Below are positions 17,577-25,479 of a stretch of DNA of 64,000 nt, in pieces (positions within the stretch are counted from its first letter, which is position 1; each line of letters begins with the position of its first letter). The position numbers and the translations under genes are program-made. The notes beneath the pieces are model-generated. The model was given only the letters and a program-made list of their open reading frames with translations, was not told the DNA's origin and did not search any database. Source of the DNA: Candidatus Mediterraneibacter faecipullorum (GTDB lineage Bacteria > Bacillota > Clostridia > Lachnospirales > Lachnospiraceae); NCBI GenBank assembly GCA_019119675.1, contig DWWO01000040.1:1-64000 (forward strand). The letters run 5' to 3'.

Positions 17577-17776
17577 ATGTATTCGAGATTAAAAACAGAT
17601 GAGAAAGTTACATTGCGGTTTGTAGCGTTGACTTTTTGCATTGCTTATGGCGTATCTGGCGTGTGGAAATGATACTTCCCATGTATATGTTTTTCCTTTC
17701 ATTACCGGGTAATCTTATCATTGGCGGACTGGAGGAAGCTGGATGGATGTATGTGTTGCTGCAAACGCAGCTATGA
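17577..17776 (+). pseudogene. Remnant of a CPBP-family intramembrane protease
   Basis: Two short reading frames look like one broken membrane protein. The first (17577-17663) begins MYSRLKTDEKVTLRF and is followed by a hydrophobic stretch. A shifted frame (17669-17776) reads LIIGGLEEAGWMYVLLQ, which matches the EExxW motif of CPBP (CAAX-like) proteases. Most of the gene is missing, and the frame changes near 17668. No function is expected. Confidence 0.55.
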
Positions 17777-17824
17777 TCCTTTTTTCTATAGTAATTGTTG
17801 CTGTTTTAAATAGGAGGAGATACA

Positions 17825-18238
17825 ATGAGTGAAAAGATACCATCGCAGTCAACTATGACCGATTTGCTCGGACAGCCGTTGTTTGAAGTCTGGCAGAAAT
17901 TGTGAGTGGTTATTGATGAAAAGTACGAAATGGAACGATTATGGAATGCTGGCGGAAAGAATTGGATTTATGAGTATAAATATCGCAGGGGAGGAAAAAC
18001 GCTCTGCAGCCTGTACGCAAAAGACAATCGCATCGGGTTCATGATTATTTTTGGGAAAAATGAAAGAGAAAAATTAGAGGAAATAAGGGATACTCTTTCT
18101 GATGCTGTCTGCAGGCGGTATGATGAAGCAAAGACCTATCGTGACGGAAAATGGGTAATGTTTGAACCGACAGATACTTCTGAATTTGATGATTATATGA
18201 AATTACTGGCTGTTAAGAGAAAACCGAATCGAAAATAG
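17825..18238 (+). pseudogene. DUF3788 family gene interrupted by one in-frame TGA
   Basis: An ATG at 17825 with AGGAGGAG upstream opens a frame of 26 codons (MSEKIPSQSTMTDLLGQPL...). It meets a TGA at 17903-17905 and continues in the same frame for 110 codons (VIDEKYEMERLWNAGGKNW...) to 18238. Joined across the stop, the whole matches DUF3788 in length and pattern, with the TGA probably replacing a cysteine or tryptophan codon. The simplest reading is a nonsense mutation in a gene of unknown function. Internal initiation at GTG 17906 could still yield a shortened protein. Confidence 0.7.
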
Positions 18239-18280
18239 TAATTTTTATTTTGAAAGAAATTATACAGGAGGGTGAAATTT

Positions 18281-18448
18281 ATGGAACGATTTAAAAAAGT
18301 TTATCAGCAGGGAGCTATTGATGTGGTTGAAATCTGGATCGACACAGAAACAGGTGTAAATTATGTATTTCATAGAAACGGGAATGCGGCGGGATTTACG
18401 CCATTGCTGGATAAAGAGGGAAAACCGGTAGTGACGCCGCAACAGTGA
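18281..18448 (+). CDS. Small DUF6440-like protein
   Basis: Protein of 55 residues beginning MERFKKVYQQGAIDVVEIW and containing a DTETGVNYVFHRNGNAAGFTP segment typical of DUF6440. Such proteins are small, lack membrane segments and have no known function. AGGAGGGTG lies eight bases before ATG 18281. It stands alone between a broken DUF3788 gene and a cysteine-rich gene. The stretch after it (18449-18636) holds no recognisable gene. Confidence 0.7.
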   Translation: MERFKKVYQQGAIDVVEIWIDTETGVNYVFHRNGNAAGFTPLLDKEGKPVVTPQQ

Positions 18449-18636
18449 TCAATTTGTTTATGTGGAAGGATGGTGCGGATGCGAATTGGACCCACTGTAT
18501 AAAAGAGCCCTGGAACTTCTGGGAGATAGTGAAGAAATATGCTTAATATGAAAGACGGTGATGAATTGTCAGATAGATTTGTAATGCTGTCTTAAATGGA
18601 TAAATTGATAAGATGTACGTATTGGGAGAAGCTGTC

Positions 18637-19011
18637 ATGAAACGAGAATTAGGAATCGCCAGATGCGGACTTGCCTGCTGTTTATGCTCTGAAAATATAA
18701 GCTGTAAAGGCTGTGATTCAGGAGAGTGTCCGGATAAAGACTGGTGTGAAAACAGAAAATGTTCAATTTCTAAAAAGATTGGACATTGTTATGAGTGCAA
18801 TGTAAAATGCAGAAAAGGATTATTAAGTAAAATCAAACCGTATGCGTTTACTGAGTTTGTAAGAAGATATGGCGAAGACTGTCTCTTAGACTGCCTTGAA
18901 AGAAACGAGAATAGAGGAATAGTTTATCATCGTGAAGGCATAAATGGTGACTATGATGATTTTGATGATGTAGAAACTTTAATCGAATTTATAAGAACTG
19001 GAGCTCGTTGA
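18637..19011 (+). CDS. DUF3795-like cysteine-rich protein
   Basis: Protein of 124 residues with a cysteine-rich first half (CGLACCLCSEN, CKGCDSGECPDKDWC, CSISKKIGHCYEC), a pattern like DUF3795 proteins that may bind zinc or an iron-sulfur cluster. The rest is acidic and helical. ATG 18613 also exists, but GGGAG is well spaced only for ATG 18637. Function unknown; no operon partner is evident. Confidence 0.75.
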   Translation: MKRELGIARCGLACCLCSENISCKGCDSGECPDKDWCENRKCSISKKIGHCYECNVKCRKGLLSKIKPYAFTEFVRRYGEDCLLDCLERNENRGIVYHREGINGDYDDFDDVETLIEFIRTGAR

Positions 19012-19100
19012 GACAACATATCGATGTGGAATTGGATATAGATGAGCTTGACTGTTATGGAGAGTAAGGACTGTAGGATATTTTTGATTGGAGGCATCGT

Positions 19101-19669
19101 ATGTCGAATGATATTTTTGCAAGATGCATGGCAATTTCTATGTCACATTTTTTAAATACGCCGTATAAAGAGCAGACTATCACAGAAATGTATGCTCCAG
19201 ATGGATTTGCAAATAAGGCATCAGGCATTTGTCATTATTGTAGTGTAGCTACTCTTAAAGAGATTATAAACAACGGATGTTTACGTTTTAGTGATGTTCG
19301 CTTTTGGAATGATTCTACAGAGTTTATAGAGATTATTCCTTTAATATGAACAGAAGATATATAGAACATATACGTGTTCCTTTTCGACGGAAAATGATTC
19401 GCTTAGCATGTGAAAATGAATATCGTATAGTGTTAAAAATACCAGAGGAATTGTTACTGGCGGAAGAATGTAGTGGTGATATTTTTAGAAAGGGACAATT
19501 CAAACGAGGTAATATATTAATTCCTTTTGTTGATTATAAGTTTAAGCGAGACAATATAAAACATATAGTGACAAATCCGTTTATTAGAGAAGAAAACAGT
19601 ATGTTTGAACTAGGAATATTTTTCTTCTGGTATTCCATTCAGAAAATACAGTTGACAATAAAAGATTAA
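19101..19669 (+). pseudogene. DUF2971 gene broken into two frames
   Basis: The first frame (19101-19349, 82 codons) has the DUF2971 N-terminal pattern: ICHYCSVATLKEIINNGCLRFSDVRFWNDSTEF. The second (19346-19669) carries what looks like the C-terminal part (ACENEYRIVLKIP, KRGNILIPFVDYKF, NIKHIVTNPFI). The middle of the family, normally well over 100 residues, is missing at the join near 19346. An internal deletion plus frame change is the simplest reading. DUF2971 proteins are common in defence and accessory islands, but their activity is unknown. Confidence 0.65.
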
Positions 19670-19693
19670 GCAGATTACTAGGAGGGGTGAGAG

Positions 19694-20713
19694 GTGGAGA
19701 ATAAAATAGATATTTCTAAAAACGTTGAGAGCGAAATTATTATATATCAAACGGAAGATGGACACACAAAAATTGACGTAAAATTTGAAGATGAGACTGT
19801 TTGGCTTACACAGGCACAATTATGTGAACTCTACCAAACGAGTAAATCCAATATCAGTGAGCATATCAAACACATTTTTGAAGAGGGCGAACTGGAAGAA
19901 AATTCAGTTGTTCGGAAATTCCGAACAACTGCTGCTGACGGGAAAAAATATAATACAATACATTATAATCTTGATATGATTATTTCTCTTGGGTATAGAG
20001 TAAAATCAAAAATTGCTACAAATTTTCGTCGGTGGGCTACTGAGCGCTTAAAAGAATACATGATAAAAGGCTTTACAATGGATGATGAGCGCCTGAAAAA
20101 TCTGGGAGGTGGTAATTACTGGAAAGAACTGTTAGATCGCATACGGGATATCCGTTCGTCTGAAAAGGTTATGTACCGGCAGGTTCTTGACCTTTATGCA
20201 ACGAGTGTTGACTATGATCCTAAGAGCAGTGAATCTATTGCCTTTTTTAAAATGGTGCAGAACAAATTGCATTATGCAGCACATGGACATACAGCAGCGG
20301 AGGTTATATACGAGCGTGCGGATGCGAGCCAGCCATTTATGGGATTGAAGAGTTTTTCTGGTGACTTTCCTGCGTTAAAGGATATAGGCATTGCAAAGAA
20401 TTACCTTAATGATGAAGAATTAAAAATATTGAATAATATTGTATCGGGATATTTTGATTTTGCGGAAATTCAGGCTATGCGCCATCATCCTATGTATATG
20501 TCAGATTATGTAGAGCATCTTGATAATGTTTTGAAGACTACAGGGGAAAAGGTGCTGCAGGATGCCGGTACAATCAGTCATGCGCAGGCAATTGAGAAGG
20601 CGACAGAAGAGTATAGAAAATATCAGGCACAGAATTTGTCACCGGTTGAAGAGGAATATTTGGAAAGCATTAAAAATATTCAAAGCATAGTGAAGAAAAA
20701 AGATAATAACTAA
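19694..20713 (+). CDS. rhuM: Virulence RhuM family protein
   Basis: Protein of 339 residues of the RhuM/Fic-associated family. Residues 1-110 form a KilA-N/BRO-like DNA-binding region (VWLTQAQLCELYQTSKSNISEHI). The middle has helical stretches and HYAAHGHTAAEVIYERAD, the RhuM core. The end is predicted coil. Members occur in pathogenicity and defence islands and may be toxin-like or regulatory; their role is not established. The start is GTG 19694, with GGAGGGG six bases upstream. It follows the broken DUF2971 gene. Confidence 0.85.
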   Translation: MENKIDISKNVESEIIIYQTEDGHTKIDVKFEDETVWLTQAQLCELYQTSKSNISEHIKHIFEEGELEENSVVRKFRTTAADGKKYNTIHYNLDMIISLGYRVKSKIATNFRRWATERLKEYMIKGFTMDDERLKNLGGGNYWKELLDRIRDIRSSEKVMYRQVLDLYATSVDYDPKSSESIAFFKMVQNKLHYAAHGHTAAEVIYERADASQPFMGLKSFSGDFPALKDIGIAKNYLNDEELKILNNIVSGYFDFAEIQAMRHHPMYMSDYVEHLDNVLKTTGEKVLQDAGTISHAQAIEKATEEYRKYQAQNLSPVEEEYLESIKNIQSIVKKKDNN

Positions 20714-20782
20714 TAGAACAGGAAGTTTCCATGAAAATAACAAAGATGAAGAGATTTTTGGGAGAATAGTGTAAATATTAGT

Positions 20783-21139
20783 TTGGACAACGAAGAACAA
20801 GTGGAGAAGTTGGATGTGATAGGGAAAATTGTAAAAGTAACAGTCGACAGACCTATGGGAAGTTATCACCCAAACCACAGAGATATATATTATCCGGTTA
20901 ATTATGGGTACATAAAAGGTATAATGTCGCCGGACGGAGAGGAGCAGGATGCATATATCCTAGGCATAGATCATCCGGTAGATGAATTTACAGGAAGAGT
21001 CATTGCTGTAATTCACCGCTATGATGATATAGAAGAAAAATGGGTGGTGGCACCTGTAGGAAAAACGTATTCAGCAGAAGAAATAAAGGCGCAGGTTGAT
21101 TTTCAGGAACAGTATTTTAATTATGAAATCAGAACTTAA
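20783..21139 (+). CDS. Inorganic pyrophosphatase-like protein
   Basis: Short family I-like pyrophosphatase of 118 residues or fewer. The substrate- and metal-binding pattern is partly visible: VTVDRPMGSYHPN, YYPVNYGYIKG, DGEEQDAYILG and a late VVAP. It is shorter than canonical Ppa (about 170 residues). TTG 20783 is the longest start, but its ribosome site is distant. GTG 20816, with GGAG 8-9 bases upstream, would give a 107-residue protein that still keeps all the motifs. Confidence 0.75.
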   Translation: MDNEEQVEKLDVIGKIVKVTVDRPMGSYHPNHRDIYYPVNYGYIKGIMSPDGEEQDAYILGIDHPVDEFTGRVIAVIHRYDDIEEKWVVAPVGKTYSAEEIKAQVDFQEQYFNYEIRT

Positions 21140-21163
21140 GATTCTGAGCAAAAGGAGATTATT

Positions 21164-21589
21164 ATGAAGAAAGTACCTATGATCATATTATTATTGGCTC
21201 CCTACGTTTTTCTCCTTATATGCATCGGCATATGTATGGCAGAAAAAGGATTTACGGCAGATGCGATTGAGATGATCGGATGGACGTTTCTGGGAATGTT
21301 TCTGCTGATTTTGTTCCCCAATATGATCTACGCGTTCATTTTGAAACGCTTTGGATATGGGCATCGAAAATTATTTTTTTGGAATATGCTGATCCCTTTT
21401 TTAGTTATTTTTGACTATTTGCTATTGCTGCCATCGACTATGTATGGTGTCAGCGGGCTTAGGAGTTTATCAAAGACAGGAAAGGCTTCGAAAGCGGGAA
21501 TAATGATAAACGGAATCTGCCAGTTTTTATTTGTTTTTGATGTGATCAGTGCAGCATATCTGTATATTAGATTTAGAAAATCTTATTAA
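21164..21589 (+). CDS. Four-helix membrane protein of unknown function
   Basis: Integral membrane protein of 141 residues with hydrophobic segments at about 5-26, 38-60, 70-93 and 115-136, and a basic C-terminus (RFRKSY). No catalytic motif is seen. It starts 25 bp after the pyrophosphatase-like gene with AAAGGAG upstream, so the two may be cotranscribed. I do not recognise a named family with confidence. Confidence 0.7.
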   Translation: MKKVPMIILLLAPYVFLLICIGICMAEKGFTADAIEMIGWTFLGMFLLILFPNMIYAFILKRFGYGHRKLFFWNMLIPFLVIFDYLLLLPSTMYGVSGLRSLSKTGKASKAGIMINGICQFLFVFDVISAAYLYIRFRKSY

Positions 21590-21669
21590 AGAATGGGGAA
21601 TGAAGATGAAATTTGTAAAAGCATGCATGAGATAAAAGGAAAACTTCGGTACAGAAAGGAAATGCTAGT

Positions 21670-22023
21670 ATGAAGAAATGGTATGACGAGGAATACGAAT
21701 TTGAAATTGAAGTTACGGGCTTTCTCAGAGGCAGCCACACAGAACATTATTGTCGAAACGGCGAGGAAATCGGCGATAAATATATATGTACTTATGGATG
21801 CCCTGTCAACAAAGACGGATATGGGATCTGTTCCAAAACAATGATGATGCTCTATCCGCTGATGGAGGCGGTCAGGAGCGGCGGTGATCTGGAAAATCTC
21901 GGTGGAGACGGGAAATACAGTAAGACCATTGTCTGTCCTGACGGTTGTGTGATGTTTCGGCTGACAGCCAGACCTCTTGGAAATGAAAACTTTCATAAGG
22001 GCGGTTTCTGGAAAGAACCGTGA
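21670..22023 (+). CDS. TIGR04076 family protein
   Basis: Cytoplasmic protein of 117 residues with the TIGR04076 pattern: an N-terminal strand EFEIEVTGFLRG, conserved cysteines in YICTYGCPVNKDGYGICSK, then MLYPLMEAVRSGGDLENLGG and IVCPDGCVMFRL. The cysteines suggest a metal- or cofactor-binding small protein; function is unknown. AAAGGAAA precedes ATG 21670. The 149 bases after it hold no gene that I recognise. Confidence 0.8.
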   Translation: MKKWYDEEYEFEIEVTGFLRGSHTEHYCRNGEEIGDKYICTYGCPVNKDGYGICSKTMMMLYPLMEAVRSGGDLENLGGDGKYSKTIVCPDGCVMFRLTARPLGNENFHKGGFWKEP

Positions 22024-22172
22024 AAACGGGGAGATACTGTTGAAAATCAAGTACGCAACCTGAACTTGCGCATATGCAACCTTGATGTGGTGGAATGCCT
22101 GCGACAATGCCGTTATACTCAGAGCATGACATACATTAAAAAAGTGCGAAACAATGAGAGGAGATTAGAATT

Positions 22173-22766
22173 ATGGGTTTCGGAGAAAATCTTCGTACGA
22201 TGAGAAGAAAGAAAAATATTTCACAGGAGGAGCTGGCAGGAAAACTGAATGTCAGCAGGCAGGCGATATCCCGATGGGAACAGGATAACGGTTATCCTGA
22301 AATGGAAAAAATGATCTCCCTGTCCAAAATACTGAACGTTACACTTGATTATCTGGTGTCAGATAACGAAACTGCGGACGGCTCCAATGAAGATTCCGGA
22401 TCGGAGGAACAGCCACAGATTTCGGTTTCTTCTGCTGCGGCACCGACAGGGAGAATCATGATCCGCAGTTATGACGGAAAACAGCTTGTCAATTGCTACA
22501 AGGTGATCTCCATGCATGTTTCCGGCAGTGCGGACACTCCCAATTACGTTCTGTACGGCGTGGACAGGTCATCGTTTTGGGGAGAGAACCGGGAGATGTT
22601 GGGCTGGTATGCGGATGAAGAAAGTGTACAGAAAGAGACGGCGGATATTCTCGCAGCAATCGAAACAGGGAAACCATCATATGATCTAAAATATGCTGCA
22701 AAAGTAAAGAAACGTTTCTTAAGCGTGGAACTGGTAAAAGAGGAAAGAAAGGAACAAGCCACATGA
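22173..22766 (+). CDS. XRE-family regulator next to the MobA/ModE fusion
   Basis: Regulator of 197 residues. Residues 1-65 form a classic XRE/Cro helix-turn-helix (ISQEELAGKLNVSRQAISRWEQDNGYP). A short acidic linker is followed by a C-terminal domain of unknown ligand (about 95-190) with alternating strands. Its stop overlaps the start of the next gene (ATGA at 22763-22766), so the two are translationally coupled. This suggests a role in the molybdenum/selenium programme (inference). GAGGAG precedes ATG 22173. Confidence 0.85.
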   Translation: MGFGENLRTMRRKKNISQEELAGKLNVSRQAISRWEQDNGYPEMEKMISLSKILNVTLDYLVSDNETADGSNEDSGSEEQPQISVSSAAAPTGRIMIRSYDGKQLVNCYKVISMHVSGSADTPNYVLYGVDRSSFWGENREMLGWYADEESVQKETADILAAIETGKPSYDLKYAAKVKKRFLSVELVKEERKEQAT

Positions 22767-23698
22767 GAGTCGGAGCAGTAATTGCCGCCGCAGGCACGCC
22801 AGGCGGCTTCCGGGCGTATGACAAACTGGAAAACACAGACAGAAATGCCATGTTAAAGAGGATGATCTACACATTCCGCCGTGCGGGAGTGGAAGACGTG
22901 GCGGTGGTGACGGGATACAGGGCGAAAGAGACGGAGAAGAGCCTTGCAAAGCTCGGTGCGGTATTCTTAAGGTGCGGGGATTATGAGAACGTACAGATGC
23001 TCGATCTTGCGGTTAAAGGGTTCCGGTATCTGAAAAACTGTGGGAAGATCTTTTTCTGTCCGGCTGACGTGCCCCTTTTTACGGAGAATACGTTGAAAAT
23101 GATGCTTTTGCAGGACGTACCGGTAGTGATCCCGGTATGCGGCGGCAGGAAAGGCCATCCTGTCCTGATCGATGCGGATTTGACAGACGGTATTGCAGAG
23201 TATCAGGGAGAGAGGGGATTAAAGGGGGCTATCGATGCATCAGGGGCGGAGATCTGTCTCCTTCCGGTGGGCGACGAAGGTGTGCTTCTGCGCGCACGCA
23301 GCGAGGATAATTTCGAGAGGCTGGCGGCGACGGAGAAACAGGCAGACATTCATCCGAAAATTAAAGTACAGCTTATGAGAAATGAAGCTTTTTTCGGTCC
23401 GGGAATGATGGTACTGTTAAAGCAGATCGATGTGCTTGGAAATGTACGTGAGGCATGTGAGAAAGCGGGAATGTCGTACAGCAAAGGATGGTCGCTGATC
23501 CGTACTGCGGAGCAGGAGCTTGGACGTCCTGTCGTGGAGCGGAGTCCCGGTGGGAAATCCGGCGGAATCGCGAAGGTGAGTCCTGCAGGACATATCCTTA
23601 TGGAGCGGTATGAGCGTCTGGAACGGGAAGTCGCAGAGTTTGCCGAAAAGAAATTCGAGGAGATCTTTTATGCAGATATGGGCAGAGACTCCCTGTGA
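22763..23698 (+). CDS. MobA/MocA-like nucleotidyltransferase fused to ModE-type HTH
   Basis: Two-domain protein of 311 residues. Residues 1-195 are a MobA/MocA-like nucleotidyltransferase (VIAAAGTPGG at the start, FFCPADVPLFT near residue 93, GGRKGHPVL near 130). Residues about 205-300 are a winged helix of the ModE N-terminal/LysR type (KQIDVLGNVREACEKAGMSYSKGW, RPVVERSPGGKSGG). The GxxGG part of the nucleotide loop is altered (GTPGGFRAYDK), so catalysis is uncertain. Lying just before modABC, it may sense molybdate or cofactor status and control uptake. Confidence 0.85.
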   Translation: MRVGAVIAAAGTPGGFRAYDKLENTDRNAMLKRMIYTFRRAGVEDVAVVTGYRAKETEKSLAKLGAVFLRCGDYENVQMLDLAVKGFRYLKNCGKIFFCPADVPLFTENTLKMMLLQDVPVVIPVCGGRKGHPVLIDADLTDGIAEYQGERGLKGAIDASGAEICLLPVGDEGVLLRARSEDNFERLAATEKQADIHPKIKVQLMRNEAFFGPGMMVLLKQIDVLGNVREACEKAGMSYSKGWSLIRTAEQELGRPVVERSPGGKSGGIAKVSPAGHILMERYERLEREVAEFAEKKFEEIFYADMGRDSL

Positions 23699-23734
23699 CG
23701 GAGAATTTTATCGATGCTGTGAGGGAGTTTTTTT
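23688..23734 (+). terminator. Probable terminator after the MobA/ModE fusion gene
   Basis: ACTCCCT (23688-23694, inside the stop region) pairs with AGGGAGT (23722-23728), followed by seven T. The loop is long (27 nt), so support is moderate. Confidence 0.5.
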
Positions 23735-23745
23735 ACCGCTGTCGA

Positions 23746-23774
23746 TTGTTTTTTAAAAAATAATCGGTTATACT
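23746..23774 (+). promoter_or_regulatory. Promoter of the modABC operon
   Basis: TTGTTT (23746-23751), 17-bp spacer and TATACT (23769-23774). The -10 region (TCGGTTATACTGGATAA) weakly resembles a ModE half-site, so control by the upstream ModE-type protein is possible. Confidence 0.65.
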
Positions 23775-23828
23775 GGATAAAAGGGCTGTGCAGAGATAGC
23801 TCAGTATAAATTCAGGAGAATAAAAAGT

Positions 23829-24728
23829 ATGAAGAAAAAGATTTTATCAGCAATGCTCGCAGGAGCAATGGTATTATCAATGGCAGGATGCTCCGGAAGT
23901 CCGGACAGCAGCAGTGATAACGCAGGAAGTTCTGGGGATGCATCTTCCGGGGAAAGCAGCACGGACGGAGAGGCAGAGGAGACGGAAATTCAGGTATTTA
24001 TCGCGGCGAGCCTTAACACAGTAATGACAGAGCTTGCAGAAATGTATAATGAAGAGCATCCGGAAGTTAAGATTACATACAATCCGGACAGCTCAGGCAC
24101 GCTTCTGACACAGATTCAGGAAGGATATGAGTGTGATATCTTCTTTTCTGCGGCACAGAAGCAGATGGACGACCTTGAGGCAGACGGCCTGATGGTAGAA
24201 GGCACAAGAGCCAATGTAGTCAACAATCAGGTTGTTGTTGTTTCATTAAAAGACAGCGGAACAAAGGTGACCGGTCTTGAGAACCTGAACGAGGCGGAGA
24301 GTATCGCTCTGGCAGGCGGAAGCGTTCCGGTAGGCCGCTACACGAGACAGGCTCTTATCAATCTCGGCACACTGCCGGAGACAGACGACCCGGCTTCTAT
24401 CACCACAGAAGAAGTATCTGAGGCGCTCGGCGGAGTTGAGATCAGTGAGCAGGACAATGTGAGCAAGGTGCTGACAGCAGTGGTAGAAGGCTCCTGTGAA
24501 GTGGGAACGACTTATTATTCTGATACATACGGATACGAGGATGACCTTGATATCCTGCAGACTGTAAGCTATGATCTGACAGGCGATGTTATTTATCCGA
24601 TCGCACGCGTGGTAAATGAGGAAGCGGACGACGCACAGACGGCAGCGGCAGAAGATTTCCTTAAGTTCATCCTCTCAGACGAGGCGAAGGCTGTCTTTGA
24701 GTCCTATTATTTCGATACGAATGTATAA
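23829..24728 (+). CDS. modA: Molybdate ABC transporter substrate-binding lipoprotein ModA
   Basis: Extracytoplasmic molybdate/tungstate-binding lipoprotein of 299 residues. The signal peptide ends in the lipobox SMAGC with Cys21, then a Ser/Gly/Asp-rich linker. The mature domain starts EIQVFIAASLNTVM, the ModA pattern in which an early Ser contacts the oxyanion. Further ModA-like stretches are NPDSSGTLLTQIQEG, CDIFFSAAQKQMD and SVPVGRYTRQAL. It is the first gene of modABC, 130 bp after the MobA/ModE fusion, and fits the high molybdenum need of the xdh-like enzyme. Confidence 0.95.
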   Translation: MKKKILSAMLAGAMVLSMAGCSGSPDSSSDNAGSSGDASSGESSTDGEAEETEIQVFIAASLNTVMTELAEMYNEEHPEVKITYNPDSSGTLLTQIQEGYECDIFFSAAQKQMDDLEADGLMVEGTRANVVNNQVVVVSLKDSGTKVTGLENLNEAESIALAGGSVPVGRYTRQALINLGTLPETDDPASITTEEVSEALGGVEISEQDNVSKVLTAVVEGSCEVGTTYYSDTYGYEDDLDILQTVSYDLTGDVIYPIARVVNEEADDAQTAAAEDFLKFILSDEAKAVFESYYFDTNV

Positions 24729-24771
24729 GATAAGGTACAGGGAAAATTTTTAAGGAGAAAATAAAGAAGTT

Positions 24772-25476
24772 ATGGAAGAAATCATACAGATTCTGAAAGA
24801 TCTGGACTGGAGTCCGCTTTTTATATCGCTTAAGACAGGAGTGGTGGCGACATTTATCTCATTTTTCCTCGGGATATTCGCCGCCCGCAAGGTGGTAAAG
24901 GCGACTCCGGGTAAGAAGGCGGTCATCGACGGCATCCTTACACTGCCGATGGTGCTGCCGCCTACGGTCGCGGGTTTCTTCCTGCTTCTTCTGTTCAGCA
25001 GGAGAAGACCGCTGGGGGAGTTCCTGTTTGAACAGTTCGATTTTAAAGTAGTACAGACCTGGCTTGGCTGCGTCATTGCGGCGACAGTAATTGCATTTCC
25101 GCTCATGTACAGAAATGCCCGTGCGGCTATGGAACAGATCGATATGAATCTGGTCTATGCAGGCAGGACGCTCGGGATGTCAGATACGAAAATATTCTGG
25201 ACAGTTATTGTTCCCACGGCAAGGCCGGGAATCGCCTCAGGAACGATCCTTACATTTGCAAGGGCGCTGGGAGAGTACGGGGCCACCTCCATGCTTGCCG
25301 GAAATATACCCGGTAAGACGGGCACGATTTCCCAGAAGATCGCCATGGTCATTCGGGACGGCGATTACCTCACTGCCGGTATATGGGTAGCGATCGTTAT
25401 GATCATCGCCTTTGCTGTCATCTTCCTCATGAATCTCATATCAGGAAGCAAGATGAAGCATATCGGGAGGTGGTAA
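24772..25476 (+). CDS. modB: Molybdate ABC transporter permease ModB
   Basis: Inner-membrane permease of 234 residues with five to six hydrophobic helices. The EAA loop that contacts ModC is visible (QIDMNLVYAGRTLGMSDTKIFWTVIVPTARPGI, about residues 121-153), and ALGEYGATSML is a typical ModB/CysT motif. It lies between modA and modC. The nearest AAGGAG lies about 13 bases before ATG 24772, longer than usual. Confidence 0.94.
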   Translation: MEEIIQILKDLDWSPLFISLKTGVVATFISFFLGIFAARKVVKATPGKKAVIDGILTLPMVLPPTVAGFFLLLLFSRRRPLGEFLFEQFDFKVVQTWLGCVIAATVIAFPLMYRNARAAMEQIDMNLVYAGRTLGMSDTKIFWTVIVPTARPGIASGTILTFARALGEYGATSMLAGNIPGKTGTISQKIAMVIRDGDYLTAGIWVAIVMIIAFAVIFLMNLISGSKMKHIGRW

Positions 25477-25479
25477 GCT

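Noticed and set aside
17825..18238. A confident selenocysteine protein at the DUF3788 TGA
   Set aside because: No clear hairpin follows the TGA and neighbouring genes are also broken. A nonsense mutation is the simpler reading, so it is kept only as a low-interest check.
22024..22172. MerR-type divergent promoter region
   Set aside because: A TATACT-like box is present, but no -35 box at suitable spacing and no MerR gene are nearby.
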